Below, piece after piece: positions 9,051-18,114 of a stretch of 44,100 nt of DNA; within the stretch, counting starts at the first letter, position 1, and each line of letters begins with the position of its first letter. Source of the DNA: Deltaproteobacteria bacterium (GTDB taxonomy: Bacteria > Desulfobacterota > Desulfobacteria > Desulfobacterales > SpSt-501). Both the position numbers and the translations under genes were made by a program. The DNA lies in contig JACRCN010000048.1 of NCBI GenBank assembly GCA_016219005.1, positions 1-44,100 on the forward strand, read 5' to 3'. Below the pieces are notes generated by a model. That model was given only the letters and a program-made list of their open reading frames with translations. It did not search any database and was not told the DNA's origin.

Positions 9051-9788
9051 ATGCGCATCAGTGAGCTTGTCAAAAAAACCGGCGTCCCCAAGGAAACCAT
9101 CCACTTTTACATCCGCGAGGGACTCCTGCGAAAGCCCCGCAAATCCGGTTCGAACGCCGCCGATTACACCGGCGGTTATGTGGATCGTATCCTGCTCATC
9201 AAGGAACTGCGCGACAGTTTTTATCTGCCCATCCCCGAGATCAAAAAAATCCTGAAACAGGCCAAGAAGCAGTCCCCATCTGACCAGGCGGTGTCCGATC
9301 TTCACAACAAGTATTTCCGCCCCCTGGAGCGGTTGCTTTCCACGGAAACGGTCGGCATCGACGCCTTCCGGGAAGCGACCGGGCTCAGCCGCAAATGGCT
9401 TGCCTTCATGGAAGACTGGGGGGTCATCACCCATGGGATGCGCGACCGCGAGCCGGTGTACTCCCGGGACGATGTCATCATCGGGCGGCTGATGGTCGAC
9501 ATGGACCGTCTGGGCTTCGGCCCCAAGGACGGGTATGACCCCGAGGAGTTGAAACGCATTGCCGATTTCATCCGCGATTTCGTGCGCAGCGCCCACCGGG
9601 AATATTACAAACGCAATCTGGAGGGGCTTTCCTCCGCCGACCTAGATGACAAAGGAAGCAAGTTCGCGGAAATCATGAGCCTGTTTTTCTACCACATCTA
9701 TCGCAAGCTGGCCCGCGAAGAGTACCAGCGCCTGCGGGACACGCCGCGCCGCCGGAAATCGCGCCGGCCCTCAGCCCATCCGGGCTGA
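9051..9788 (+). CDS. MerR-type transcriptional regulator, extended form
   Basis: DNA-binding regulator of 245 residues, much longer than short MerR proteins. Residues 1-70 form a typical MerR winged helix (MRISELVKKTGVPKETIHFY, REGLL, ELRDSFYLPIPEIKKIL). Residues about 100-165 look like a second helix-turn-helix of similar pattern (IDAFREATGLSRKWLAFMED, then WGVI, YSRDDVIIGRLMVDMDRLGF). The C-terminal part is helical and basic at its end. Divergent to fadBA with a palindrome between them, it is the likely beta-oxidation regulator, in the way MerR-type LiuR controls acyl-CoA degradation in other proteobacteria. The effector is presumably an acyl-CoA, which is inference. Confidence 0.85.
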   Translation: MRISELVKKTGVPKETIHFYIREGLLRKPRKSGSNAADYTGGYVDRILLIKELRDSFYLPIPEIKKILKQAKKQSPSDQAVSDLHNKYFRPLERLLSTETVGIDAFREATGLSRKWLAFMEDWGVITHGMRDREPVYSRDDVIIGRLMVDMDRLGFGPKDGYDPEELKRIADFIRDFVRSAHREYYKRNLEGLSSADLDDKGSKFAEIMSLFFYHIYRKLAREEYQRLRDTPRRRKSRRPSAHPG

Positions 9789-10047
9789 ACCCTCTCTTGC
9801 AAGAAACCTCTTGCGGACCGCCCTCTTTTACCGGTAAATATAGGCGGAAGATGCACGGCATGCGCCATCATCGCCGTGGCACTCATTCCGAACCGGGGCA
9901 GCCACACAGCCGCCGGCGACGTGACAGCCAACGGAGGCGGCCGGCAACCTGGTCGCCAAGGGCCTGACCACGCAGGCGACCAACCCGGACAACCTGAAAG
10001 CCCGCAAGCCAGGCGGCTGAAAGGCACAAAAAGGAGTCGTGACGAGC

Positions 10048-10743
10048 ATGCAAAAGCAGCCCACCGAAATCGCATCCTGCGCCGATTGCCCCTTTAAAAA
10101 CGCCGATCGCTTCTGCATCGCGCTCGACGGCAAACATCCTGAAAACTGCCCGACCGCAAATCAAGGCGACATGGTGGCCCAAGCGCTTAAGGAGTATGAA
10201 AAGCCGCAAATACGAGACTTCGCGCGGGAGGCATCGGTTCAGGAGGGCGCAGGCTACGGCGACCGTGACAAAGGGTATGCCTGCGTCAGGGCGATCAAAC
10301 CCAGAATCCTCGAGATCGCGGAATTCGCCCGCCGTATGAATTACACCCGGCTGGGTCTCATTTTCTGCGCCGGCCTGGTGCGGGAGGGTAAAGTCGTCGC
10401 CGAATTCTACCGTTCCAAAGGCTTCGAAGTCGCCTCGGTCCTTTGCAAGGTCGGCCAGGTGCCAAAGGAAACGATCGGTATCTTGGACGCGCAGAAAATT
10501 GCGATCGGCCGCCACGAAACCATGTGCAACCCCATCGGCCAGGCCATGCTGATGAACAAGGCCGGCACCCAATTCAACATCCTGCTCGGTCTGTGCGTGG
10601 GGCACGACTCCATGGTTTTCAAATACAGCGCGGCACCGTGCACCGTGCTGGCGGCCAAGGATCGGGTTTTCGGCCACAATCCGCTCGCCGCCGTGTATAC
10701 GATGGACAGCTATTACCGCTATCTGAAGCAACCGTTGGATTAA
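10048..10743 (+). CDS. DUF1847 family Cys-rich (putative metal-binding) protein
   Basis: Cytoplasmic protein of about 231 residues matching the DUF1847 family as I recall it. The N-terminus holds a cysteine cluster (CADCPF, then RFC and ENCPT) suited to binding zinc or iron. The rest is a compact alpha/beta domain (NYTRLGLIFCAGLVREGKVV, FEVASVLCKVG, NPIGQAMLMNKAGTQFNILL, GLCVGHDSMVF) with further conserved Cys residues (CNPIGQ, CVGHD, APCTVL). Start taken at ATG 10048 with AAGGAG 11 bases upstream; GTG 10039 is too close to the same ribosome site. It stands alone, converging on the glycosidase gene. Function is unknown. Confidence 0.75.
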   Translation: MQKQPTEIASCADCPFKNADRFCIALDGKHPENCPTANQGDMVAQALKEYEKPQIRDFAREASVQEGAGYGDRDKGYACVRAIKPRILEIAEFARRMNYTRLGLIFCAGLVREGKVVAEFYRSKGFEVASVLCKVGQVPKETIGILDAQKIAIGRHETMCNPIGQAMLMNKAGTQFNILLGLCVGHDSMVFKYSAAPCTVLAAKDRVFGHNPLAAVYTMDSYYRYLKQPLD

Positions 10744-10898
10744 ATCCACCAGCCGCACTTGCGAATGCGGAACCGATTTCCTGGCGAGAGAACCTATTCA
10801 CTCCTAAGCCAGGGCCTTCTTTTCAAATTCGCAGAAGATAGAGTTCATCGGCAAGACGGCTGCATGGCACCACGCACCGGCGCTGGTTTTCCGGTGGC

Positions 10899-13520
10899 TC
10901 AGTTCGGGCTTGAACTTTCCCGGACCAAACCTTCCAATCGCTGTTTTTGCCGGTCCCGATATCTTTCAAGCTCCGGAACGAGAGCATGGCCCGGCGGCAG
11001 TTGCCGCTGCAGGGAAGAAAGAGATTGGTCCATGCGCGCCAGCCAGGCGCCGCCCCGCCGGCCGTACTCTGCGCTCAGGCCCTTTTCTCGTTCCATCCGC
11101 ATGCACACCTCATACAGCCCGTAATAGGCCTCGTTGAAGAACAAGACCTCCCTGGCGCATGCCGGGCCATAGGCTTTCACCAGAGCTTTCCACAGCGATA
11201 ACTCGGGGATATAGGCGGAAGTATTCCACTCGAAGTCAGCCACCGTCGCGAACTTGATCCGGTACACTTCGTTTTCGGCCGTTGCGTTCATGTACATGTG
11301 CCGGCCGTCGTTGAGCTCGTGAAAACCGGCCGGGCGATCAGTGTCCAGAGGCTCGAAGAGGTTGCACATCCGCACCTTGCCCGGGTAATAGGTGGTGTAG
11401 CCGCCGTAGACATCTGTTTCAAGGTTGCGGGCATACAGGGTGTTGTCCCAGAACATGGGCCAACGGCCGATGAGGTCGCGATAGCGGCGCAGATCGGCCA
11501 TGTCGACGGAAAGCGATCTAACCGTCGGCCCGGTCCAGATGATTGCGATCTCCTGCGGGATAAGGGCGGCGAGCTCTTTCAGGTAGACTTCCGCCTTGCC
11601 CGCGCTGCGGTCGATGAACTCGTTTAAATACCACGGCGGGCAGAACTCGAACCGGGTCCCGGGGTAGTCCCGGTCGATCCAGGCTTTCAGCCGGTTGATC
11701 ACGTAGGCTTGGGCGTTTTGGAGGTTGACGAAGCGTTCCCGGTCCTCCAGGGTGTAGAGAAAGAAATTCATGGGGTTCCGGCCCTCGTGGGGCACGAAAT
11801 CGTCGGCGAGAAGCATGATCGTGCCGGCTCCGGCCTCCAGGCCGAGCTTGAAGACCTGCTGAAGGGTCGCCTGACTTTCGGCGCCGGCGTGGGTCCAGGT
11901 GTAGCGGCTCTCTTGGCTGAGCGCATCCTCGGCCTGCCAGATTTTGAAATGCGAGTAGGGGTTGACCATGATGCCGAGGGATATCACCCCGTTTTCACGG
12001 CACCAGCGCCCGGTTTCATCGATCCCGGCTTTGAACAGGGCGTCCGGCTGGTGCCAGACCTTCGTGCGGCTCTCGTCGCCGGCATACGCCTTGTTCAGCT
12101 TATGGCGGCTCATCAGTTCCAGCCCCTCGAGGTCGCGGTCCAGGTCCGCAAGTGTTCCCCAGCGCTTGAGCAGGTAGGATCGCCCCAGGAAATCCGGGTA
12201 GTCGATCACGGCGGCACTGTGGTAGACGCAGCGGTCTTCCTCGAGCAGCTGGGCGGCCGTGGCGGCAGCGTAGAAGTTGCTTACGGCGGTCTCGCCCACC
12301 AGGAAGACCACATGGCAGAGACCTGTTTCCACCGGCGTGATGATGTAGCCCTGGTCCCTGCCGCTGATGGACGCCAGCGGCAAGTCGGGCGAAAGCCTGC
12401 GCATCAGGCGGTTCTTGCCGATGGAGAAGATCAGGCGCGCGCTCTGCGGGTCATTGGCGTTGAAATCCCGTTCGACAATCTGCGCCCGGAGTTCAGGCGC
12501 ATTGCCGGCCGGCCTGATCCGCGCCAGGGCGGTGTTGAGCTTTTTTTCCAGCAGACGAGCGGCGGCGCGTTCGGCGGGTGCGGGGTCGTCCGGAAGAACG
12601 ATCAAGGGGGGCATGGCATCAGGGGCGCCGGGTTCGAGGTAGACCACCTCCCGGGACAAATGGATTTCTTTAGGAGTGGGGTTCAGGCGTTCCACCGGGG
12701 AGAGATCCCGGTCGATGTAAGGCTTCAGGCGCTCCAGCGCGCTGAAGTTCCACTTCGAATAGCGGAAAACAACGTTGTCCAGCCACAGCGTGCCTGTTCC
12801 CTTCAGGCCGAAGAAGAGTCGCACGTAGCGGGTTCGGTCGGGGAGGTCGCCCTCCGAGAACGGATAGTTGTAAGTCCGGGCGCGCACCGTGGCCCAGGGA
12901 AATCCGTCGATCGACCAGTAGTTGGCAAAAGAGTAGCTCTTGTCCGAGGTGTCGATGAGGGTCCCGCCGACCGGGTTCATGACGGCCGGATCCAGAAGTT
13001 TTTTTTCAGCATCGAAAAAAGACACCCTGACCGTTACGGCGTCGCCCAACCGGCCGCCCAGGCGGCGCCGGTTGCCGTCCACATTTTTCAACCGGACATC
13101 GTAGGTGAGATCGTAGTTGCCGGGGATCACGGGGATGAAGTCGCTCATCACCCCTTCGGCTTCGTCCAACTCGCCGGCGGTTTTACGATGAATCCTGACG
13201 GCACGGCTGCCGTGACGGACGTCATCTTCTGCGGCCCCTGACTCCCGGTCCATCCATTCAACCCGGTCTCCGATCTTCTCCCACCCTTCAGTATCCTTCC
13301 CGCCGGTCGGCAGGTTTTTCCGTTCGAAAGAGGGATTGGGGGCCAGGTTGCCGCTGGCAAGCTGCTGCATCCTTATTTCATAAGGGATGCTCAGGGGCTC
13401 TGAACTTGACCAGACCGCCGTGTTGCCATCTGCTGAAAAAGATACCGTGGGAGCGGCGGCTATCGCCACCGCACAGCAAAACAGAAGCCGGAATGCGTTT
13501 ATGCAAAGCCTGACGGTCAT
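10899..13520 (-). CDS. Secreted GH84-like beta-N-acetylglucosaminidase-type glycosidase
   Basis: An 873-residue exported protein. A signal peptide (about 1-29, LLFCCAVAIAAAPTVSFSA) is followed by a carbohydrate-binding-like beta domain (about 58-255, NLAPNPSFE, GTLWLDNVVF), a GH20b/GH67-N-like domain (about 280-435, NPTPKEIHL) and a (beta/alpha)8 catalytic domain. Adjacent acids Asp573-Asp574 (IMLLADDFVPHEG) match the GH84 catalytic pair, and WTGP (662-665) and WDN (691-693) match other GH84 active-site positions. The APKDD-like lysine segment of GH84 is AGDES here, so substrate preference may differ. The first ATG fits the signal peptide but lacks a clear ribosome site. It lies 140 bases past tyrA and is probably expressed separately. 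Confidence 0.68.
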   Translation of the reverse strand: MTVRLCINAFRLLFCCAVAIAAAPTVSFSADGNTAVWSSSEPLSIPYEIRMQQLASGNLAPNPSFERKNLPTGGKDTEGWEKIGDRVEWMDRESGAAEDDVRHGSRAVRIHRKTAGELDEAEGVMSDFIPVIPGNYDLTYDVRLKNVDGNRRRLGGRLGDAVTVRVSFFDAEKKLLDPAVMNPVGGTLIDTSDKSYSFANYWSIDGFPWATVRARTYNYPFSEGDLPDRTRYVRLFFGLKGTGTLWLDNVVFRYSKWNFSALERLKPYIDRDLSPVERLNPTPKEIHLSREVVYLEPGAPDAMPPLIVLPDDPAPAERAAARLLEKKLNTALARIRPAGNAPELRAQIVERDFNANDPQSARLIFSIGKNRLMRRLSPDLPLASISGRDQGYIITPVETGLCHVVFLVGETAVSNFYAAATAAQLLEEDRCVYHSAAVIDYPDFLGRSYLLKRWGTLADLDRDLEGLELMSRHKLNKAYAGDESRTKVWHQPDALFKAGIDETGRWCRENGVISLGIMVNPYSHFKIWQAEDALSQESRYTWTHAGAESQATLQQVFKLGLEAGAGTIMLLADDFVPHEGRNPMNFFLYTLEDRERFVNLQNAQAYVINRLKAWIDRDYPGTRFEFCPPWYLNEFIDRSAGKAEVYLKELAALIPQEIAIIWTGPTVRSLSVDMADLRRYRDLIGRWPMFWDNTLYARNLETDVYGGYTTYYPGKVRMCNLFEPLDTDRPAGFHELNDGRHMYMNATAENEVYRIKFATVADFEWNTSAYIPELSLWKALVKAYGPACAREVLFFNEAYYGLYEVCMRMEREKGLSAEYGRRGGAWLARMDQSLSSLQRQLPPGHALVPELERYRDRQKQRLEGLVRESSSPN

Positions 13521-13660
13521 ACTAAAATCTAAGAATCGGCGTTTATAACCCGGACCTTTAGGAAATATTGCAGTGCCATGTTTTTCCGATCACTATCCTA
13601 TCCACGCAGAGCAAGCTAACCGTACGCCCCCTGCCCTTTCGGCTTCGCGGGTTCCTGCTT

Positions 13661-14407
13661 TTACCCACGCAGTCTTCCGTCGATCGCGTTCATGGCCGCA
13701 ATGAATGCCTGGCGTGCATTCCGGGCGTAGGGGTTGTATCGGTTCATGTCCTCGAACAACTGCCAGGTGTCGTTCTCGACGACCTCAAGAATGCGCAGCA
13801 GCCGCTTGTAGCCTTCGGTGTCGATCACCTGCGGCTGCGCCCCGAATTGCGCCAGCGACCGGCCGATGGTGTGTGTGAGGGCGAGGCTGACGGCGATCTG
13901 TCGGTCATGGTCCTCGGCGCTGGTTTCAATCAGGACAAGCCCCTTTGCGCCCAGATAGTGCTTGACCTTCTCGAAGCGCCTGTCGCCGATGCGCACCGGG
14001 CAGAGCACGACCTTGCGGCCGTCAAGGGAATCCGCGGCGCTGTCCGGACCGAACATGGGGTGCGTGCCGAGGATGTCGACCGTTTCCGGCAGCAGTTCCT
14101 GCATCCACCGCACCGGCTGCTCTTTCACGGAACAGACATCGATCACGAGGCTTTCCTGCTGCAGATGCGGCCGGATGGCGGACAGCAGGCCCTGCAGGTG
14201 TGAGATGGGCACCGCCAGGATGACGATGTCGCTGCGGCAGACACCCTCGATCGCGGCGGGTACAGCGCCAACGGAAGCCATGGCTTCGGGCCTGACGCCG
14301 GGGTCGTGGGCGAGCACTTGGCAATCGGATGATAGATAGCGGGCCATCAGCCGTCCGAAGCGGCCGAAGCCGATAATGCCGATGCTGGAATTCTTTACGA
14401 AAGCCAT
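13661..14407 (-). CDS. tyrA: Prephenate dehydrogenase
   Basis: NAD(P)-dependent oxidative decarboxylation of prephenate (or arogenate) towards tyrosine. Start set at ATG 14407 (MAFVKNSSIGIIGFGRFG), preceded by GGGGTG six bases upstream. This puts the Rossmann motif GFGRFG at the N-terminus as is usual and gives 248 residues. The frame is open 63 bases further upstream without a ribosome site. Family landmarks are VILAVPISHL, VIDVCSVKE and GTHPMFGPDSA (HPMFGP with the catalytic-region His), then LTHTIGRSLAQFG. It has no chorismate mutase domain; that activity is in the aroE fusion upstream. It is the last gene of the aromatic cluster, behind a terminator. Confidence 0.9.
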   Translation of the reverse strand: MAFVKNSSIGIIGFGRFGRLMARYLSSDCQVLAHDPGVRPEAMASVGAVPAAIEGVCRSDIVILAVPISHLQGLLSAIRPHLQQESLVIDVCSVKEQPVRWMQELLPETVDILGTHPMFGPDSAADSLDGRKVVLCPVRIGDRRFEKVKHYLGAKGLVLIETSAEDHDRQIAVSLALTHTIGRSLAQFGAQPQVIDTEGYKRLLRILEVVENDTWQLFEDMNRYNPYARNARQAFIAAMNAIDGRLRG

Positions 14408-14498
14408 GATCACCCCGTAGCTTAAATTTTCGAGGAGCGGCCCGGACCGCGCTCGAACCTGGAAGATCAATGCTCAAAGGCAACGAGCTGCAGACATT

Positions 14499-14524
14499 AA
14501 AAACCCCGACGCACTGACGGGGTT
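14499..14524 (-). terminator. Terminator between aroA and tyrA
   Basis: On the minus strand AACCCCG (14524-14518) pairs with CGGGGTT (14508-14502) around a 9-base loop, and the T run continues to 14499. It lies 25 bases past the aroA stop, so tyrA is probably made from readthrough or from its own promoter in the 90 bases before it. Confidence 0.75.
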
Positions 14525-14548
14525 CTCTGCCTGGGTTGCAAAAAAAAA

Positions 14549-15811
14549 TCAACCGTAAAGACGGTCGAAGGTCTCCCAGAAGGTCGGGAAGGATTTGTGC
14601 ACGCACGTTTCATCCATGATCACAATCCCCGGCGTTTTCAGGCCGGCCACTGCGAAGCTCATGGCGATGCGGTGATCGTTGTGGGTTTCGATGGCCGCAC
14701 TGCGCGGGCTCCCACCCTGGACCCACAGTGTGTTCGCATCGCAGCCCGCCTCGATGCCGATCCGGTTGAGTTCGGAGGTGACCACCGCCAGGCGGTCGCT
14801 TTCCTTCTCCCGCAGGTGGGAAACGTTGTGGATGAGCGTCTTGCCACGGGCAAAGGCGGCGACCACGGCCAGGGTCGGTACGACATCCGGCATGTCCCGC
14901 ATGTCGATTTCGACCGCCGACAGGCTTGCCCCGCTGACGGCAACGCCGGTGGCACGTTTCGCGACCCGGCAGCCCATCTTCTCCAGGACCTCCAGCAGCC
15001 GGATGTCGCCCTGCCGCGACTGCGCCGTGATCCCCTTTACCGTGACCGTCGAACCCGTGACGGCCGCGGCGGCCCAGAAATAGCTCGCCTGGGAGCAGTC
15101 GGGCTCGACGGCGTAGACACCCGCCCGGTAGCGCTGGCCGCCGGCGACATGGAACCACTCATAGCCCCGGTGTTCGGTCGCGACGCCGAACCTGGCCAGG
15201 CTGTCGAGCGTGATATCGACATACGGCCGGGAGACCGGGCCCTGGGTGACGACGATTTCGATCCCCTGCCGGGTACAGGGCGCGATGAGCAGGAGTGCCG
15301 AAAGAAACTGGCTGCTGACCGAGCAGTTCAAACGGGTGCTGCCGCCGTTTACGGCGCCCCCCATGACTTCCACCGGCGGGCAGCCGTTGCCGGCGGTCGA
15401 ACGGGCCGCCACCCCCAGTTGCGCCAGGCCGTCCAGGAGATCCTGGATCGGCCGGGCCTGCATGCGCGCGCCTCCGGTCAGGATCGTTTTGCCCCGCGCC
15501 AGGGCCGCCACGGCCGTGAGCAGCCGCATGGAGGTGCCCGAGTTCCCGAGAAAAACCGCCTCGCCACAGGCCGTCAACTCGGCTCCCCGGCCCGTGACGG
15601 CAACCGCACCCCCGCTCCGCTCTACGGGAACACCCCATTTCTTCAGCGCCGTGAGGGTCAGGGTCGTGTCCTCGCTGTCCAGTGCGTCTTGAAGGGTACA
15701 GGTACCGTCGGACAACGCCGCTGCAATGAGCATCCGGTGGGTGTAGCTCTTCGAGCCCGGCACGCAGACTTCGACCCGGGTAGGCTGCTGAAGGGGCTTT
15801 ATTACGCGCAT
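14549..15811 (-). CDS. aroA: 3-phosphoshikimate 1-carboxyvinyltransferase (EPSP synthase)
   Basis: Condenses shikimate 3-phosphate with phosphoenolpyruvate, the sixth step of the shikimate pathway. The 420-residue protein has the N-terminal substrate motif PGSKSYTHRM (Lys21, Ser22, Arg26), the PEP loop GNSGTSMRLL (GNAGTAMRPL in E. coli) and the late motif REKESDRLAV. The Ala-to-Ser changes in the PEP loop are within family variation, but the loop matters for inhibitor binding. ATG 15811 follows the aroE fusion by 84 bases. It is transcribed with the upstream aro genes and terminates at the hairpin after it. Confidence 0.96.
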   Translation of the reverse strand: MRVIKPLQQPTRVEVCVPGSKSYTHRMLIAAALSDGTCTLQDALDSEDTTLTLTALKKWGVPVERSGGAVAVTGRGAELTACGEAVFLGNSGTSMRLLTAVAALARGKTILTGGARMQARPIQDLLDGLAQLGVAARSTAGNGCPPVEVMGGAVNGGSTRLNCSVSSQFLSALLLIAPCTRQGIEIVVTQGPVSRPYVDITLDSLARFGVATEHRGYEWFHVAGGQRYRAGVYAVEPDCSQASYFWAAAAVTGSTVTVKGITAQSRQGDIRLLEVLEKMGCRVAKRATGVAVSGASLSAVEIDMRDMPDVVPTLAVVAAFARGKTLIHNVSHLREKESDRLAVVTSELNRIGIEAGCDANTLWVQGGSPRSAAIETHNDHRIAMSFAVAGLKTPGIVIMDETCVHKSFPTFWETFDRLYG

Positions 15812-15895
15812 TGTTGAAATGGTCCTGATGAGTTGGCAAAAAGAATTTCAATTTCCGGAAAGTGCATTCCCGTCAACGGCGGTATATCGCGCGGA

Positions 15896-17038
15896 TTACA
15901 GGGCCGCCAGCTCAGCCTCAACCGCCATCCGCATGATGTCGACAGGCGCCTTCATCCCGGTCCACAACTCGAACTGCCGCGCCCCCTGGTGGACGAACAT
16001 GGACAGGCCGTCGATGATCGTGCAACCGGCGCCAACCGCCTCCCGCAAGAGGCGGGTTTTCAGCGGATTGTAAACGATGTCCATCACCACCAGGCCGGGA
16101 CGTAACTTTTCCGCCGCGACCGGCGTGTCATCGCCCCGGGGCGCCATGCCGACCGACGTCGTGTTGACCATGATCTCGCAGGAGTCGGCCTTGAATTCGG
16201 ACAGCGGCCGGAACTCCACCTGCAGCTCGTCGGCCAGCTTCCTTCCTCTTTCGGCCGCGCGGTTGAAAACGGTCACGCGTCCGCCCTCGGCCAGGATTCC
16301 GAAGGCCACGGCGCGTGCGGCTCCGCCGGCGCCGAGAATGGCGACCGCTCTGCCCGCGAGCGATGTCTTGTCCTTTAGCGCCCGGATGGCCCCGCTGAAA
16401 TCGGTGTTGTATCCCTGCAGGCGGCCGCCCGCGTTCACGATCGTGTTGACGGCCTTGATCCGTCGGGCGGTGTCTTCGACTTCGTCCAGGCAGGCCATCA
16501 CGGATTCCTTGTGCGGAAGGGTGATGCTGGCGCCCCGGAACCCCAATGCCCGCAGCCCCGCAACCGCCGGCCGGATATCCTGCACCGGAACGGCCACGTA
16601 AACACCGTTGAAGGCGGTGGCCGCGAAAGCGGCCGTGTGCATGATCGGGCTCAGGCTATGGCCCACCGGGTTGCCGAACACGGCAAACCGGGCCGGCGGT
16701 TCGCCGTCGCCGCCAACGCTCGGCCGAATCTGTTGAATTTCACGCGACGCGCAGATGAGATCCGCATAGATCCTCAGCAGAAACCGACTCGGCAGAATCC
16801 CCTCGCGGTTGAGCGAGAGAAGGCGTTGGTAGACATGGACCTCGCGTCCGCCGTCCAGAACGCCTAGATCCACACGCTGTTTGATCGCGCCGATCCGCGC
16901 CGCCGCCGATAGTCTGTCGTTCAGCAGACGCAGGATCTCGCCATCCAGCCGGTCGATCAGCTGCCGCTGGGTCTCGATTTCGCTTTCCGCGTCGGTTGGC
17001 TGGACGCGATCGGTATCGGAATTCGGGTGCGAGTTCAT
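15896..17038 (-). CDS. aroE: Chorismate mutase (AroQ) - shikimate dehydrogenase (AroE) fusion
   Basis: A two-domain enzyme of 380 residues. Residues about 22-105 are an AroQ-type chorismate mutase (RQLIDRLDGEILRLLNDR, AAIKQR-like helix end, GREVHVYQRLL, ASREIQQ) with the Arg, Lys, Glu and Gln positions of the family. Residues about 117-380 are an AroE shikimate dehydrogenase: the shikimate-binding NPVGHSLSP, catalytic Lys177 in ITLPHKES, GYNTDFSGA and the NADP motif GAGGAARAV. It joins step four of the common pathway with the first step of the Phe/Tyr branch. Only 11 bases separate it from the aroB stop. The downstream tyrA lacks a mutase, which fits this fusion supplying prephenate. Confidence 0.93.
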   Translation of the reverse strand: MNSHPNSDTDRVQPTDAESEIETQRQLIDRLDGEILRLLNDRLSAAARIGAIKQRVDLGVLDGGREVHVYQRLLSLNREGILPSRFLLRIYADLICASREIQQIRPSVGGDGEPPARFAVFGNPVGHSLSPIMHTAAFAATAFNGVYVAVPVQDIRPAVAGLRALGFRGASITLPHKESVMACLDEVEDTARRIKAVNTIVNAGGRLQGYNTDFSGAIRALKDKTSLAGRAVAILGAGGAARAVAFGILAEGGRVTVFNRAAERGRKLADELQVEFRPLSEFKADSCEIMVNTTSVGMAPRGDDTPVAAEKLRPGLVVMDIVYNPLKTRLLREAVGAGCTIIDGLSMFVHQGARQFELWTGMKAPVDIMRMAVEAELAAL

Positions 17039-17049
17039 GCTTGGAACTT

Positions 17050-18099
17050 TCAGCTCGCGTTGCGGATGATATCGGGAAAGTCGCTTGCCAGCCGCATCAG
17101 CTCGTCGATTCCGATCTCTTCTACGGCCGCCTTTCCAATGTCGTCGAGCAGAACGTAGTGAATCGTGTCACCGGCGCGTTTCTTGTCCCTGCGGATGGCA
17201 TCCGCCAGGCGCCGCAGGTCTATCGATGCCGCGCAGGGAAGGTGCAACAGCTTAAAAAGCCGGAGGATGCGGTCGCATGCGGCGGCCGATAGCCGTCCCC
17301 GGCGCACGGAGATGGCGGCCGCCAGCGCCATGCCGATGCTCACCGCCTCGCCGTGGGAGAACCGCCCGGCCTTTTCGAGGGCGTGGCCGAAGGTATGTCC
17401 GAAGTTGAGCATGCGGCGCTCGCCCGCCTCATGTTCGTCCCGGTCGACCACGGCACCCTTGATGCGCACCGAATCGCGCACCAGCCTTTCGACAACCGGC
17501 GGGTCGAGCGCGAGCGCCCGGTCCGCGTTCGCCTCGATGAAGGCGAACATCGCCGCATCGGCGATCATGGCGTGCTTGGCGATCTCGGCCATGCCGTTGA
17601 CGACCTCGGGTTCCGGCAGCGTCCTCAGGAATTGCAGGTCGCAGAGCACAAACTCGGGCTGACTGAAGCTGCCGACGAGATTCTTGTAGCCCTCCAGGTT
17701 GACGCCGTTCTTCCCGCCGACGCTGGCATCCACCTGCGCCAGGAGGGTCGTGGCAACGAACCCGAATCTCAGGCCCCGCATAAACGTGGCGGCGGTGAAC
17801 CCGGCCACGTCGCAGACGATCCCGCCGCCAATGCCGACCAGAAAGGTAGAGCGGTCGGCCTCAAGCGCAACCAGGGACTGGTAGAGGCCCCGGACGGTGT
17901 CCAGCGTCTTGACCCCTTCCCCCGTTCCGATGCGCAGTACCGGGAAAGCCGGAAACTCCTTTCCATGGAAACGCAGGACGTTCTCGTCGGTGATGATGAC
18001 CGTTCGGCCCGCGGGCAGATAGCGGCCAAGTTGCTGCAGCCGCTCCCCCACCAGGACCGTGGATTTGCGGGAAGCGCCCTCGATGTCGATCGCTTGCAT
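17050..18099 (-). CDS. aroB: 3-dehydroquinate synthase
   Basis: Converts DAHP to 3-dehydroquinate, step two of the shikimate pathway, using NAD and a divalent metal. The 349-residue protein has the NAD-binding GIGGGIVCDVAGFTAATFMR, the metal-ligand Glu region NGMAEIAKHAMI, and the histidine-rich metal motif RMLNFGHTFGHALE with a further His in FSHGEAVSIGM. ATG 18099 has GAGG five bases upstream. It follows the DAHP synthase gene by 15 bases and precedes aroE by 11, so the three are tightly coupled in one transcript. Confidence 0.96.
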   Translation of the reverse strand: MQAIDIEGASRKSTVLVGERLQQLGRYLPAGRTVIITDENVLRFHGKEFPAFPVLRIGTGEGVKTLDTVRGLYQSLVALEADRSTFLVGIGGGIVCDVAGFTAATFMRGLRFGFVATTLLAQVDASVGGKNGVNLEGYKNLVGSFSQPEFVLCDLQFLRTLPEPEVVNGMAEIAKHAMIADAAMFAFIEANADRALALDPPVVERLVRDSVRIKGAVVDRDEHEAGERRMLNFGHTFGHALEKAGRFSHGEAVSIGMALAAAISVRRGRLSAAACDRILRLFKLLHLPCAASIDLRRLADAIRRDKKRAGDTIHYVLLDDIGKAAVEEIGIDELMRLASDFPDIIRNAS

Positions 18100-18114
18100 G
18101 CGGGCCTCGCGCCG

